NCBI GenBank assembly: GCA_947259575.1
Contig: CAMYMU010000001.1
Location: 186,001 to 250,000 of the forward strand
Reading direction: 5' to 3'
Length of the DNA stretch: 64,000 nt
Source of the DNA: an uncultured Ectothiorhodospiraceae bacterium
GTDB lineage: Bacteria; Pseudomonadota; Gammaproteobacteria; UBA6429; Thiohalophilaceae
Below the pieces are notes generated by a model, which did not search any database, had not been told where the DNA came from, and saw only the letters and a list, made by a program, of their open reading frames with translations. A program made the translations under genes and the position numbers. Of the stretch, positions 47,387-56,126 are shown one piece after another. Within the stretch, counting starts at the first letter, position 1; every line of letters starts with the position of its first letter.

Positions 47387-47857
47387 ATGAAATTAGTAAG
47401 TAAAATTGCATTAGTAGCTGCAGGTGTTGCGATGGCTGCTTCAGCCCAGGCTGTAGACCCATCAAAGAAAGCTAAGAACGGTTATAACCAACAGCGCGTT
47501 GTTTATCATGTAAACAACATCCATACAGCTAAAGGTGCTCTTCGTAATGTTAAGAATCACTTGAACGCTTTAGGTGATGACAACATCGAAGTTATCGTTG
47601 TAACTCACAGCTCTGGTGCTTTCGCCATGGTTGACGGTTCAATGGGTAAGAAAAATAAAAAAGGTAAGGTCTATAACTTCAATGATCAAATTGCTGGTCT
47701 AGCTAACCGCGGTGTTAAATTCACAATCTGTGCAAACACCATCCGTGGTAAGAAGATCCCTAAAGGTAAGATCAACGAAAACGCTGAAGTCATTCCATCA
47801 GGCGTAGCTCACGTTGCTCACCTTCAGCAAAAAGGTTACCTGTACGTTAAGCCATAA
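47387..47857 (+). CDS. secreted DsrE-family protein
   Basis: 156 residues from ATG 47387, six bases inside the open frame and after a TAGGAGGAG ribosome site. Signal peptide (LVSKIALVAAGVAMAASAQA). The mature domain follows the COG1416/DsrE-like pattern: VVYHVNNIHTAKGALRNVKNHLNAL, NIEVIVVTHSSG, LANRGVKFTICANTIRG with the conserved single Cys115, IPSGVAHVAHLQQKGYLYVKP. DsrE proteins are sulfur-trafficking relatives; the Cys could carry persulfide, but that is unproven for periplasmic members. It sits behind a sigma-54 promoter and just after a sigma-54 activator gene. Strong terminator downstream. Highly expressed codon and ribosome-site features are consistent with an abundant protein. Confidence 0.87.
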   Translation: MKLVSKIALVAAGVAMAASAQAVDPSKKAKNGYNQQRVVYHVNNIHTAKGALRNVKNHLNALGDDNIEVIVVTHSSGAFAMVDGSMGKKNKKGKVYNFNDQIAGLANRGVKFTICANTIRGKKIPKGKINENAEVIPSGVAHVAHLQQKGYLYVKP

Positions 47858-47882
47858 GGTTTAATTATCAGTAATCATAAAG

Positions 47883-47919
47883 ACGGGTGCCCCAGTTAAA
47901 TGGGGCACCCGTTTTTTTT
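47883..47919 (+). terminator. strong rho-independent terminator after the DsrE-like gene
   Basis: Perfect 12-bp stem ACGGGTGCCCCA (47883-47894) / TGGGGCACCCGT (47901-47912), loop GTTAAA, then a T8 run. Confidence 0.95.
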
Positions 47920-47938
47920 GCCTTCGTCTTTTGATTTT

Positions 47939-48513
47939 ATTTCTTTTCGTCCCAGTGGGACGAGATACTTTTCTTTTTACTTGTCATGATGTGTTTTTCG
48001 CAGCACTACTGCGACCTACTTTCTTGTATCGACAAGAAAGTAGGCAAAGAAACTCTTCCCCTGCGCTTGCCAAACATTCGTGGCTTATTGGCTTACTCAG
48101 TGAAACTTTGTGATTCGCCTTCCTTGGCTCATCACAAAGGCTCGGCCTCCATGCCTCGCCCCGCTGGGTTTCACTTGCGTGTAGCCAAACGCCTCTCACA
48201 GCTGCGCAAGGGGATTGTCCACTAAGCGAGTACGGTGCGATGTTCTAATGTGATACCCCTCAGTTTAACGTGCGAGCAAATACTCCCCCCATGTGAGGGT
48301 GTGTGAGTTTTAGAGTTTCTTGGAGAAATAAAATAGAGCGAGCCATGGATGGTGAGCCCGGTTTTGCTGAGCATGGATGCGAATCAAAACCGGACAGGGC
48401 AATAAACACTAAAACTCACTGCTTACACCCTGAACGGGGGTGTCATTTCTTTTGTGTACTTTTCTTTGGACAAGCAAAGAAAAGTACCTCGTTCCAGTGG
48501 AACGAAAAAAAAT
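47939..48513. mobile_element. non-autonomous MITE-like element with terminal inverted repeats and nested hairpins
   Basis: The ends are imperfect inverted repeats of ~45 bases: left ATTTCTTTTCG then CGTCCCAGTGGGACG and AGATACTTTTC; right, as complement, ATTTTTTTTCG then CGTTCCACTGGAACG and AGGTACTTTTC. Inside are further hairpins: CCTACTTTCTTGT-ATCG-ACAAGAAAGTAGG (48015-48044); AGTGAAAC/GTTTCACT around CTTTGTGAT/ATCACAAAG (48099-48177 region); a GTGAGTTTTAGAGTTT (48303-48318) / AAACACTAAAACTCAC (48404-48419) pair enclosing CCGGTTTTG/CAAAACCGG (48358-48393); and GTACTTTTCTTTG-GACAAG-CAAAGAAAAGTAC (48456-48487). No transposase or credible protein is encoded, and I see no clear target-site duplication. 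Short open frames inside are not supported as genes. Confidence 0.65.
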
Positions 48514-48573
48514 AAGTTCATTAAAGAAAGGATTCCGGCCCGTAGGCCGAAATGATAAGAAACATCAGAGAAT

Positions 48574-48602
48574 AAAAAAAGGCATACCATCTCTGGTATA
48601 CC
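48574..48602 (-). terminator. rho-independent terminator of soxYZ
   Basis: Read on the minus strand: GGTATACC (48602-48595), loop AGAGAT, GGTATGCC (48588-48581), then seven T. One T-G pair in an 8-bp stem. Between it and soxZ there is another hairpin, TTTCGCAC/GTGCGAAA (48611-48638). Confidence 0.8.
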
Positions 48603-48644
48603 CCTTTCTATTTCGCACGGGAGAAAGTCTGTGCGAAAGCGCTA

Positions 48645-48968
48645 TTATTTAATCTGAGCTTCTGCTACATCCTTTTCGCCCTGATTATCGACCCAGCTCA
48701 GTTTGAGTGTGTCGCCTTTTTTGGCATTCTTTAAGCGGAATGATAAAAATGGGTTTTTGGACACGCCGGGTCCCCACAAGCAAGTCAGAACTGTTTTGCC
48801 GTTGTGCTCGCAGGTTAGCTCTTCGATGTAATGGGCGGGTATTTTCTTACCAGTTGCCTTGTCTTTACGTAGACCGGTTTCCATCTGGTGGAAGACGATC
48901 GCTTTTACAGTAGCAGCGCCATTGTCGGCCCATGCTCTGATCTTCATCTTTTTTCTTTTCTTTGCCAT
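48645..48968 (-). CDS. soxZ: thiosulfate oxidation carrier complex protein SoxZ
   Basis: 107 residues, the usual SoxZ length, no signal peptide. KKRKKMKIRAWADNGAATVKAIVFHQMETGLRKDKATGKKIPAHYIEELTCEHNGKTVL and the family block WGPGVSKNPFLSFRLKNAKKGDTLKLSWVDNQG. It pairs with SoxY, probably exported with it through the Tat system, to form the SoxYZ carrier that holds sulfur intermediates in the periplasm. Lies 33 bases after soxY with an AGAGGT ribosome site. soxA, soxX, soxB and soxCD are not in the window. Confidence 0.95.
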   Translation of the reverse strand: MAKKRKKMKIRAWADNGAATVKAIVFHQMETGLRKDKATGKKIPAHYIEELTCEHNGKTVLTCLWGPGVSKNPFLSFRLKNAKKGDTLKLSWVDNQGEKDVAEAQIK

Positions 48969-49001
48969 TGTTTTATACCTCTAGAATCTCGTTACTATCC
49001 A

Positions 49002-49472
49002 TTAACCGCCACAGCCGCCCAGGGTTACCTTCACTGGCTTTTTAGCGGTGAGTAATTTGCCATCGGCTTTGACCAGGGCAATAACATCAGATGTTTTACG
49101 CATCTTGATGCGGCCTGTAACAAAACCATCGACTGCACTAGTGGTGATATAACTTGAGCAAAGCGGGTTGGCATTTTCAGGTACAAGAACAGAAATTTGC
49201 TCAGTATTGGCTGCTTTACTCTTAACAGTAACAGAGACAACAGCACCGTTTTCTGCAATATCAGGTGCTTCAACAGAAATTTCCTTGCTATCGGCTGCCT
49301 TGGTGCTGCCGGCAATTGCTTTCATAGCATCTTCTACTGTTGTTGCATTAAATGCGCTTTTTGGCCAAGCAGCGAGGACGGTACGAGGGCTGAGCAAACC
49401 TGCACTGGTTGCTACTGCAATTGTACCGGCCGCCATTGTGGCCTGTAAAAATGTTCTACGAGTCTGGTTCAT
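49002..49472 (-). CDS. soxY: thiosulfate oxidation carrier protein SoxY
   Basis: 156 residues. A Tat-type signal (TRRTFLQA at residues 4-11, then a hydrophobic stretch and AWP cleavage region) targets the folded protein to the periplasm. The C-terminus is KVTLGGCGG: the Cys154 in the GGCGG tail is the swinging-arm attachment point for thiosulfate sulfur. The middle domain has AENGAVVSVTVKSKA. AAGGAG ribosome site eight bases before the ATG. A sigma-54 promoter can be read on the same strand ~64 bases upstream. Cotranscribed with soxZ. Confidence 0.96.
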   Translation of the reverse strand: MNQTRRTFLQATMAAGTIAVATSAGLLSPRTVLAAWPKSAFNATTVEDAMKAIAGSTKAADSKEISVEAPDIAENGAVVSVTVKSKAANTEQISVLVPENANPLCSSYITTSAVDGFVTGRIKMRKTSDVIALVKADGKLLTAKKPVKVTLGGCGG

Positions 49473-49535
49473 CGAACGGCTCCTTCAATATTTCGTTCTG
49501 ACTTAATAAGTATTTCTCTCCCGTACAATCTATAC

Positions 49536-49551
49536 AGCAATTTTTGTACCA
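49536..49551 (-). promoter_or_regulatory. sigma-54 (-24/-12) promoter of soxYZ
   Basis: On the minus strand TGGTACAAAAATTGCT, matching TGGCACG-N4-TTGCW with the invariant GG and GC ten bases apart and an exact TTGCT. The inferred start is near 49525, ~53 bases before the soxY ATG. Confidence 0.7.
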
Positions 49552-49609
49552 GCTGGAAATTACATTAAATAACATTAAGTTACAGCATTGTAAAGCAGAG
49601 TATGCTGCT

Positions 49610-49628
49610 CAAACAGTGCATTATGCAG
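49610..49628 (-). promoter_or_regulatory. candidate enhancer upstream of soxYZ: TGCA-N3-TGCA
   Basis: TGCATTATGCA (49617-49627) is centred ~97 bases before the inferred soxY start. On the minus strand it is followed by ACTGTTTG (49617-49610), part of the 13-mer shared between this region (49673-49685) and the DsrE-like gene upstream region (47174-47186). Confidence 0.5.
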
Positions 49629-49790
49629 TTAGTGATGCTGCAAAAGTCCCTGGTAATACCCCCAGGCTTTGAATACTGTTTGGTGTCTCTGACCCTATAT
49701 CGTCCATCTTAGTATGTATCTACAATTTTTCTTCATCACAATGTCTCGCGAGTAGGGCAAAAATTAAGAAACAATATTAATTTTGATTTC

Positions 49791-49818
49791 TTGTAATACT
49801 ACGATCACGTGTTAGAAT
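49791..49818 (+). promoter_or_regulatory. promoter of tRNA-fMet
   Basis: TTGTAA (49791-49796), 16 bases, TAGAAT (49813-49818); start expected near 49825, a few bases before the tRNA. Confidence 0.5.
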
Positions 49819-49830
49819 GCGCGCCACGAG

Positions 49831-49907
<77 letters not shown>

Positions 49908-49997
49908 ATTTTGATCTTTGGCTTGGTTAAGAAATATCCTCCAAGCTGGTGAATTTGCTATGGCATGCTATAATGCCTTGCAATTTAAAGTGTTACA

Positions 49998-50025
49998 TCA
50001 AGTGGGCCTCGAGGCCCACTTTTCG
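49998..50025 (+). terminator. palindromic hairpin with T-tail upstream of rimP
   Basis: AGTGGGCCTC (50001-50010) / GAGGCCCACT (50011-50020), a perfect 20-base palindrome followed by TTTTCG. It would end the tRNA transcript or attenuate readthrough into rimP-nusA-infB, 17 bases before the rimP ribosome site. Confidence 0.7.
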
Positions 50026-50041
50026 TTTACGGGGAAAGATT

Positions 50042-50500
50042 ATGGGACCGATGGAAGAACGCGTTCAGCGCCTGTTGGAACCCACAATTAGCTCGTTAGG
50101 TTATGAACTACTTGGGGTTGAATACCTTAGCCAGGGCAAACATAGCCGATTACGAATATATATAGATGGGCCGAATGGTATTGGCCTGGAAGATTGTACA
50201 AAAGTTAGCCATCAGGCCAGTGGTGTACTGGATGTGGAAGATCCCATCAAAGGCCAGTATGCCCTAGAAGTGTCATCACCTGGGCTGGATAGGCCATTGT
50301 TTAAACCAGAGCATTATGCTGCTTACGTGGGAGAGCAGGTGAAGCTAAGAACCCGGCTGCCAGTGAATGGACAAAGGAATTTTACCGGCAAGATAACCGC
50401 CGTGGAGCAGGACGACATATATATAGGTATGGAAAATGGTGAGGAACTTAAAATCGCCTGTGACGAAATTGAACAGGCAAATTTAATTCCGGAAATCTAA
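50042..50500 (+). CDS. rimP: ribosome maturation factor RimP
   Basis: 152 residues from ATG 50042 (ACGGGGAAAG upstream), chosen over an open frame extending 31 codons back through the hairpin. Matches RimP: VQRLLEPTISSLGYELLGVEYLSQG, RIYIDGPNGIGLEDCTKVSHQASGVLDVEDPI, YALEVSSPGLDRPLFKPEHY. Needed for 30S subunit maturation. First protein gene of the nusA-infB operon. Confidence 0.95.
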   Translation: MGPMEERVQRLLEPTISSLGYELLGVEYLSQGKHSRLRIYIDGPNGIGLEDCTKVSHQASGVLDVEDPIKGQYALEVSSPGLDRPLFKPEHYAAYVGEQVKLRTRLPVNGQRNFTGKITAVEQDDIYIGMENGEELKIACDEIEQANLIPEI

Positions 50501-50545
50501 ACCTGCCGCTCAAACACAGCGGATGCAAATGAGGCAAGTAAGAAA

Positions 50546-52063
50546 ATGAACAAGGAAATTTTACTGGTTGTAGATGCCGTCTCCAACGAGAAAGGCGTCG
50601 ATAAAGAGGTAATCTTTGGTGCGATAGAAGCGGCACTGGAGATGGCAACCAAAAAACGTTACAACACTGACGTCGCAGTGAGGGTTAGCATTGATCGTGA
50701 AAGTGGCAATTACGATACCTTCCGTCGTTGGGAAGTTGTTGAAGACGAAGAAATGGAATTCCCGGAACGTCAGACAACCATTAGTGCCGCACAGTATGAA
50801 GATGCTGAAGCGCAGGTTGGTGATTTTACTGAAGAGCAGATTGAATCAGTTGCATTTGGCCGGATTGCCGCACAAACTGCTAAACAAGTGATTGTACAAA
50901 AAGTTCGCGAAGCTGAGCGCGCTAAGGTCTTTAATGAATATAAAGACAAAGAAGGCGAGCTGGTCATGGGCGTGGTCAAGCGTGTTGAGCGTGGCAACGT
51001 CTATCTTGATCTTGGCAGCAATGCTGACGCGATTGTGCCGCGTGAAGAAATGATTCCCCGTGAGTCTGTTCGCAGCGGTGATCGTATTCGCGGATTATTA
51101 AAAGAAGTGAAGGAAGAGGCGCGCGGACCACAGCTATTGGTTAGCCGTACCGATCCTCGTTTCGTCATCGAATTATTCATGATTGAAGTCCCTGAAATTG
51201 GTGAAGGCCTGATTGAAATTATTAATGCCTCACGTGATCCCGGTTCGCGGGCCAAGATTGCTGTACAAAGCCATGATGATCGAATTGATCCGGTCGGCGC
51301 TTGTGTGGGTATGCGTGGTTCACGCGTACAGGCAGTTTCAAATGAGCTGGCTGGTGAGCGTATTGATATTGTGCTTTGGGATGAGAACGCCGCGCAATAT
51401 GTGATCAATGCAATGTCACCTGCGGAAGTTGAATCGATTGTCGTTGATGAAGAATCAATGAGCATGGATATCGCAGTAAGCGAAGATCAACTATCGCAAG
51501 CAATTGGTCGTGGTGGACAGAACGTCAAGCTAGCAAGCGACCTGACCGGTTGGGTGTTGAATGTGATGTCAGAGTCCGATGCTGATGCTAAATCAGAAGC
51601 CGAGAATGAGAAGGTTGTTAAAAGCTTCATGGATGCACTCGATGTCGATGAAGAGATTGCACTGATTCTCGTTCAGGAAGGATTTTCCACCATTGATGAA
51701 ATTGCATATGTGCCGAAATCTGAGATGCTCGAGATTGAAGAATTTGATGAAGATATGGTTGAAGAAATCCGTGGTCGCGCCAAAGACATTTTGTTGACCA
51801 AGGCGATCACCAGTGAAGAAGAATTATCTGAGAGTCCACCTGCAGAAGATTTGTTAAACATGGATGGCATGAACGAAGCGCTTGCCAATAAGCTAGCGAA
51901 AAATGGTATTGTGTCCATGGAAGACCTGGCGGAACAGTCAGTTGATGATTTGATCGAAATCGAAGCAATGGATGAAGAAACAGCGGGTGCATTAATCATG
52001 ACCGCACGTGCTCCCTGGTTCGAAGAACAGGGTTCTGAAGAACAGCAACAGGCAAGTGAGTAA
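50546..52063 (+). CDS. nusA: transcription termination/antitermination protein NusA
   Basis: 505 residues. N-terminal RNA polymerase-binding domain, S1 domain ([33 protein letters not shown]), KH1-KH2 ([49 protein letters not shown]), and two C-terminal acidic helix-hairpin repeats ([35 protein letters not shown]). Length matches the gammaproteobacterial form with both acidic repeats. Modulates pausing and termination. Confidence 0.98.
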   Translation: MNKEILLVVDAVSNEKGVDKEVIFGAIEAALEMATKKRYNTDVAVRVSIDRESGNYDTFRRWEVVEDEEMEFPERQTTISAAQYEDAEAQVGDFTEEQIESVAFGRIAAQTAKQVIVQKVREAERAKVFNEYKDKEGELVMGVVKRVERGNVYLDLGSNADAIVPREEMIPRESVRSGDRIRGLLKEVKEEARGPQLLVSRTDPRFVIELFMIEVPEIGEGLIEIINASRDPGSRAKIAVQSHDDRIDPVGACVGMRGSRVQAVSNELAGERIDIVLWDENAAQYVINAMSPAEVESIVVDEESMSMDIAVSEDQLSQAIGRGGQNVKLASDLTGWVLNVMSESDADAKSEAENEKVVKSFMDALDVDEEIALILVQEGFSTIDEIAYVPKSEMLEIEEFDEDMVEEIRGRAKDILLTKAITSEEELSESPPAEDLLNMDGMNEALANKLAKNGIVSMEDLAEQSVDDLIEIEAMDEETAGALIMTARAPWFEEQGSEEQQQASE

Positions 52064-52102
52064 ACCGAAAAGGTTACTACCAAGAAGGGTTAATATAGTT
52101 AT

Positions 52103-54622
52103 ATGGCTGAAGTCACCGTTAAACAATTTGCAGAAGTCGTTGGAATTTCAATTGACCGTCTGATGGAACAGCTTAAGGAAGCAGGCGTATCTGTGGCTGA
52201 TCCTGATGCGATGATTTCTGATGACGAGAAGATGGAACTGTTGGGACATCTTCGACGCAAGCATGGTGATGACGCTAAAGATGCTTCAGGTGGTAAAAAA
52301 ATCACCCTCAAACGAAAATCTTCTTCCGAGTTAAGAGTCTCGGGCGCGCAAGGTAAGCAGAAGTCTGTGACAGTAGAGGTTCGCAAAAAGCGAACTTATG
52401 TTAAGCGTAGTGTAATTGTCGAAGAAGAAACAAAGCGCCAGGAAGAAGTGCAGGCCCAGCGCCAGGAAGAACAAGCTAAACAAACTGAGCTTGACGAAAA
52501 AGCCAAGCGCAACCTTGAAGCGAAAGAAGCAGAAAAGGTAGCCGAAGAAGAAGCACGCAAAAAAGCGCTTGAAGAAGCTAAAGCTGAGAAAGAAAAGGCC
52601 GAGGAAGCAGCTAAGCTGGCCGCCCAGGAAGAGCTCACCAAGAAACAAGCTGAAGTAGAGAAAGAAGCACGTGGTGCTGGTGGTCGTAATAAGAAAAAGA
52701 AAAAAGAACAGCCTGGTGGTGCAGGTGATGATAATCGCAAGACGCGTTATGGCCGTAAGGAATTACATGTTAGCGCTGAAATGTCTGGGCGTCGAAAGAA
52801 AAAGCGACCCAAGAAGGCTGCTGCTGACTCATCTGAAGAGCACGGTTTTACCCTGCCGACTGCGCCTGTGGTACGCGAAGTCGCACTTCCCGAGACAATT
52901 ACCGTAGCTGAATTAGCCCAGAAAATGTCAATCAAGGCCGCTGAAGTCATCAAGGTGATGATGAATCTGGGCTCAATGGTTACGATTAATCAGATGCTCG
53001 ACCAGGAGACGGCACAAGTTGTTGTTGAGGAGCTAGGGCATACTGCAGTTCTTATAAAAGATGACGCCATCGAGGATTCGATTGTAACTGACGCCGAAGA
53101 TGACAGTAGCGCGACTGCGCGTGCACCTGTTGTCACTATTATGGGTCATGTTGATCATGGTAAAACTTCTTTACTTGATTACATTCGTGAAAGTCGCGTC
53201 GCATCAGGCGAGGCGGGTGGTATCACCCAGCACATTGGTGCGTATCACGTTAAAACCCCGAACGGTGCATTGACCTTCCTGGATACACCTGGCCATGCTG
53301 CATTTACCGCAATGCGCGCACGTGGTGCGGATGTTACTGATGTGGTCGTGTTGGTTGTCGCAGCCGATGACGGAGTGATGCCGCAAACTAAAGAAGCTGT
53401 GCAACATGCGAAAGCAGCTGGTGTGCCGCTAATTATTGCGGTGAACAAAATTGATAAGCCTGAAGCTGATCCGGATCGAGTCAAAAACGAATTAGCCCAG
53501 GAAGAAGTTATCCCGGAAGACTGGGGTGGCGAGACAATGTTTATTAATGTCTCTGCACATACAGGTGAGGGCGTCGATGATCTGCTTGAGGCCATCTTGC
53601 TGGTAACAGAAGTGCTGGAACTCAAAGCGGTACATGAAGGCCCTGCACGTGGCATCATTATTGAGTCACGCCTGGATAAAGGACGTGGTCCAGTGGCTTC
53701 GGTACTAGTCCAACGCGGTACTCTAAATAAAGGTGACATGCTGCTGGCAGGTTTTGAATACGGACGTGTTCGTGCATTGATGAATGAGCATGGTCAACAA
53801 GTTGAATCAGCGGGTCCATCTATGCCAGTAGAAGTGCTTGGTTTATCTGGTGTGCCCAGTGCTGGTGATGAAGCAACAGTTGTTCAAGATGAACGTAAAG
53901 CACGTGAAGTAGCCACATTCCGTCAGGGTAAATACCGTGACGTGAAACTTGCTCGTCAACAAGCTGCGAAACTGGAAAATATGTTTAACAAGATGACAGA
54001 AGGTGATGTCAGCGTGTTAAATGTTGTTTTGAAAGCGGACGTACAAGGGTCGATTGAAGCCATTAGTGATGCATTGGTTAATCTGTCAACGGATGAAGTC
54101 AAAGTGAATATCGTCGCCAGCGGTGTGGGTGGTATCTCTGAGTCAGATGTTAACCTCGCGGTTGCATCAGGTGCGATTATGATCGGCTTTAATGTTCGCG
54201 CCGAAGCTTCTGCCAAACGTATGATTGATGAAGAAGGTATTGACCTTCACTACTACAGCATCATTTATGAACTCATTGATGAAGTTAAATCAGCAATGAC
54301 AGGTATGCTTGCACCAGAATTCAAAGAAGACATTATTGGTCTTGCCGAAGTCCGTGATGTTTTCCGCTCACCCAAGTTAGGTAGCATCGCCGGTTGCATG
54401 GTGATCGATGGCACCGTTAAACGTAGCAACCCAATTCGTGTGTTACGCGACAATGTCGTGATTTATGAGGGTGAACTCGAATCATTACGTCGTTTCAAGG
54501 ACGACGCCAATGAAGTCAAGATGGGAACCGAATGTGGTATTGGCGTTAAGAACTACAATGACGTCAAGGTTGGCGATCAAATCGAGGTGTATGAACGCGT
54601 CGAAGTGAAACGCACGCTCTAA
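52103..54622 (+). CDS. infB: translation initiation factor IF-2
   Basis: 839 residues. Recruits initiator tRNA to the 30S subunit. N-terminal IF2N domain ([26 protein letters not shown]), a long Lys/Glu/Ala-rich helical linker (~residues 110-215), second IF2N domain, then the GTPase: G1 [13 protein letters not shown]3 DTPGHAAF, G4 NKIDKP, and domains II-IV ending in [11 protein letters not shown]. Cotranscribed with nusA (39-base gap). Internal starts giving IF2-beta/gamma forms are possible but not evident by reading. Confidence 0.98.
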   Translation: MAEVTVKQFAEVVGISIDRLMEQLKEAGVSVADPDAMISDDEKMELLGHLRRKHGDDAKDASGGKKITLKRKSSSELRVSGAQGKQKSVTVEVRKKRTYVKRSVIVEEETKRQEEVQAQRQEEQAKQTELDEKAKRNLEAKEAEKVAEEEARKKALEEAKAEKEKAEEAAKLAAQEELTKKQAEVEKEARGAGGRNKKKKKEQPGGAGDDNRKTRYGRKELHVSAEMSGRRKKKRPKKAAADSSEEHGFTLPTAPVVREVALPETITVAELAQKMSIKAAEVIKVMMNLGSMVTINQMLDQETAQVVVEELGHTAVLIKDDAIEDSIVTDAEDDSSATARAPVVTIMGHVDHGKTSLLDYIRESRVASGEAGGITQHIGAYHVKTPNGALTFLDTPGHAAFTAMRARGADVTDVVVLVVAADDGVMPQTKEAVQHAKAAGVPLIIAVNKIDKPEADPDRVKNELAQEEVIPEDWGGETMFINVSAHTGEGVDDLLEAILLVTEVLELKAVHEGPARGIIIESRLDKGRGPVASVLVQRGTLNKGDMLLAGFEYGRVRALMNEHGQQVESAGPSMPVEVLGLSGVPSAGDEATVVQDERKAREVATFRQGKYRDVKLARQQAAKLENMFNKMTEGDVSVLNVVLKADVQGSIEAISDALVNLSTDEVKVNIVASGVGGISESDVNLAVASGAIMIGFNVRAEASAKRMIDEEGIDLHYYSIIYELIDEVKSAMTGMLAPEFKEDIIGLAEVRDVFRSPKLGSIAGCMVIDGTVKRSNPIRVLRDNVVIYEGELESLRRFKDDANEVKMGTECGIGVKNYNDVKVGDQIEVYERVEVKRTL

Positions 54623-54697
54623 TTGTTAACGGTTACCCGACTATCGGTCACTGACAACTAAGACATCAGCCAAAGACACCATTAATTAGCTCAGCAC

Positions 54698-55060
54698 ATG
54701 CCTAAAGATTTCGAACGCAAACGACGCGTCGCCGAACAACTTCAGCGAGAGTTGGCGACGCTTATCCAACAGGAAATTCAAGATCCCCGTGTCGGTATGA
54801 TTACGGTATCCGCAGCTGAAGTCAGCAAAGACTTTGCTCACGCAAAAATTTTTATTACCGCGTTAGACGAGGAGCACGGACATCAGGAAACGATTGATGC
54901 GCTGCAACATGCGGCAGGCTTTCTGCAGCATGAACTAGGCAAACGCCTTAAGCTGAGAACCATTCCCCGACTAAAATTTGTTTACGATGAATCGATTGAG
55001 CGCGGCTCCAGTTTATCTGCGCTGATTGATTCCGCGGTTAAACAGGACCAGAAAGACTAA
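54698..55060 (+). CDS. rbfA: 30S ribosome-binding factor A
   Basis: 120 residues. Single KH-like domain: RVAEQLQRELATLIQQEIQDPRVGMITVSAAEVSKDFAHAKIFIT, HELGKRLKLRTIPRLKFVYDESIERGSSLSALID. Assists late 30S maturation. Conserved place between infB and truB. Confidence 0.96.
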   Translation: MPKDFERKRRVAEQLQRELATLIQQEIQDPRVGMITVSAAEVSKDFAHAKIFITALDEEHGHQETIDALQHAAGFLQHELGKRLKLRTIPRLKFVYDESIERGSSLSALIDSAVKQDQKD

Positions 55061-55107
55061 TTTTAGAAAACCAAATCAGCAATAGAGCCAGAGGAAATAG
55101 AATAGAA

Positions 55108-56028
55108 ATGGGACGTAAGCGTCAAAGAGGTCGGAATGTGAATGGCATTCTATTACTTGATAAAGCAGTAGGTATGAGCTCGAATGCGGCCCTGCAGGAA
55201 GTAAAGAAGCTGTTTTTTGCCAAGAAGGCAGGCCACACCGGTTCACTGGATCCCCTGGCTAGCGGTTTGTTGCCACTTTGTATGGGGGAAGCGACCAAGC
55301 TTTCGCAATTTTTACTGGACTCAGACAAGGTTTACGAAGGCGTATGCCAGTTAGGTAGTAAGACCACCACCGGTGATGCCGAAGGCGACGTGATTGAGAC
55401 AAAACCGGTCCCTAAGTTTGATGAAAAATCATTGAAAAAGGTCTTTAGTCAGTTCATGGGAGATATCGAGCAGATTCCACCCATGCATTCGGCAATCAAA
55501 CAGAATGGTCAGCCCCTCTATAAGCTGGCCCATCAGGGGATCGAGGTGGAGCGCGAGCCACGACCAGTCCATATCTACGAATTAGACTGCCTGGAGATCC
55601 ATGAGGCTAGTTTCAAGTTCCGCCTACGCTGCTCCAAAGGCACTTATGTGCGCACCCTGGTGGAAGATATTGGTGAAGCCATGGGTTGTGGCGCTCATTT
55701 AACGGATTTACGCCGAACCCAGGTAGGTCCATTTGCGCTTGAAGCGGCCACTACACCCGAGGAATTGGCCCATATTGCAGCTGATGAGGGTTACGAAGGG
55801 CTAGATAAGTTAATGATTCCTATGGATAAAGCTCTGGAGAACTGGCCAGCCGTGCACTTGACCGAGAACTCGACCTACTACGTCAAGCAGGGACAGCCGG
55901 TACAGGTCGCTAAGGCGCCCACCAGTGGCTGGGTAAGACTATTTGCCAACAACGACCATTTTATCGGTGTTGGGCAGATAATGGATGATGGCCGGGTAGC
56001 CCCAAAGCGGCTTTTAAACCTGGGCTAA
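55108..56028 (+). CDS. truB: tRNA pseudouridine(55) synthase TruB
   Basis: 306 residues. Makes pseudouridine 55 in the T loop of tRNAs. Catalytic Asp in HTGSLDPLASGLLPLCMGEATKL; other family blocks GILLLDKAVGMSSNAALQEVKKLF, IEQIPPMHSAIKQNGQPLYKLAHQG, CSKGTYVRTLVEDIG. Basic N-terminus GRKRQRGRNVNG. Conserved order rbfA-truB-rpsO. Confidence 0.97.
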   Translation: MGRKRQRGRNVNGILLLDKAVGMSSNAALQEVKKLFFAKKAGHTGSLDPLASGLLPLCMGEATKLSQFLLDSDKVYEGVCQLGSKTTTGDAEGDVIETKPVPKFDEKSLKKVFSQFMGDIEQIPPMHSAIKQNGQPLYKLAHQGIEVEREPRPVHIYELDCLEIHEASFKFRLRCSKGTYVRTLVEDIGEAMGCGAHLTDLRRTQVGPFALEAATTPEELAHIAADEGYEGLDKLMIPMDKALENWPAVHLTENSTYYVKQGQPVQVAKAPTSGWVRLFANNDHFIGVGQIMDDGRVAPKRLLNLG

Positions 56029-56054
56029 GAGCATGATTTTCAACAAATGAGATG

Positions 56055-56083
56055 TTGTGCCTATGGGAATGCGCGGGTAAAAT
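56055..56083 (+). promoter_or_regulatory. promoter of rpsO-pnp
   Basis: TTGTGC (56055-56060), 17 bases, TAAAAT (56078-56083) in the truB-rpsO gap, followed by a GC-rich start region (ACGCGCTC). A promoter at this place is known in E. coli. Confidence 0.55.
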
Positions 56084-56126
56084 ACGCGCTCATTTTTGAC
56101 CGATATCTGTATAACAGGAGAATGTA

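Larger units (their letters stand above)
49473..49830. other. 358-base intergenic region with soxY control sites and the tRNA-fMet promoter
   Basis: No gene is seen. It holds the minus-strand sigma-54 promoter (49536-49551), two candidate regulator sites (49610-49628 and 49673-49685), a CCTGG-TAATACCC-CCAGG hairpin (49660-49676 region), and the plus-strand promoter of the initiator tRNA near its right end. Confidence 0.75.

Noticed and set aside
47931-48652. Several 60-80 residue open frames within 47.9-48.65 kb as genes
   Set aside because: They run through hairpins and inverted repeats, lack ribosome sites and overlap each other on both strands; the repeat structure explains them.
49949-50041. 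Upstream start of rimP at 49949
   Set aside because: It would translate through a perfect terminator-like palindrome; ATG 50042 has a good ribosome site and matches family length.
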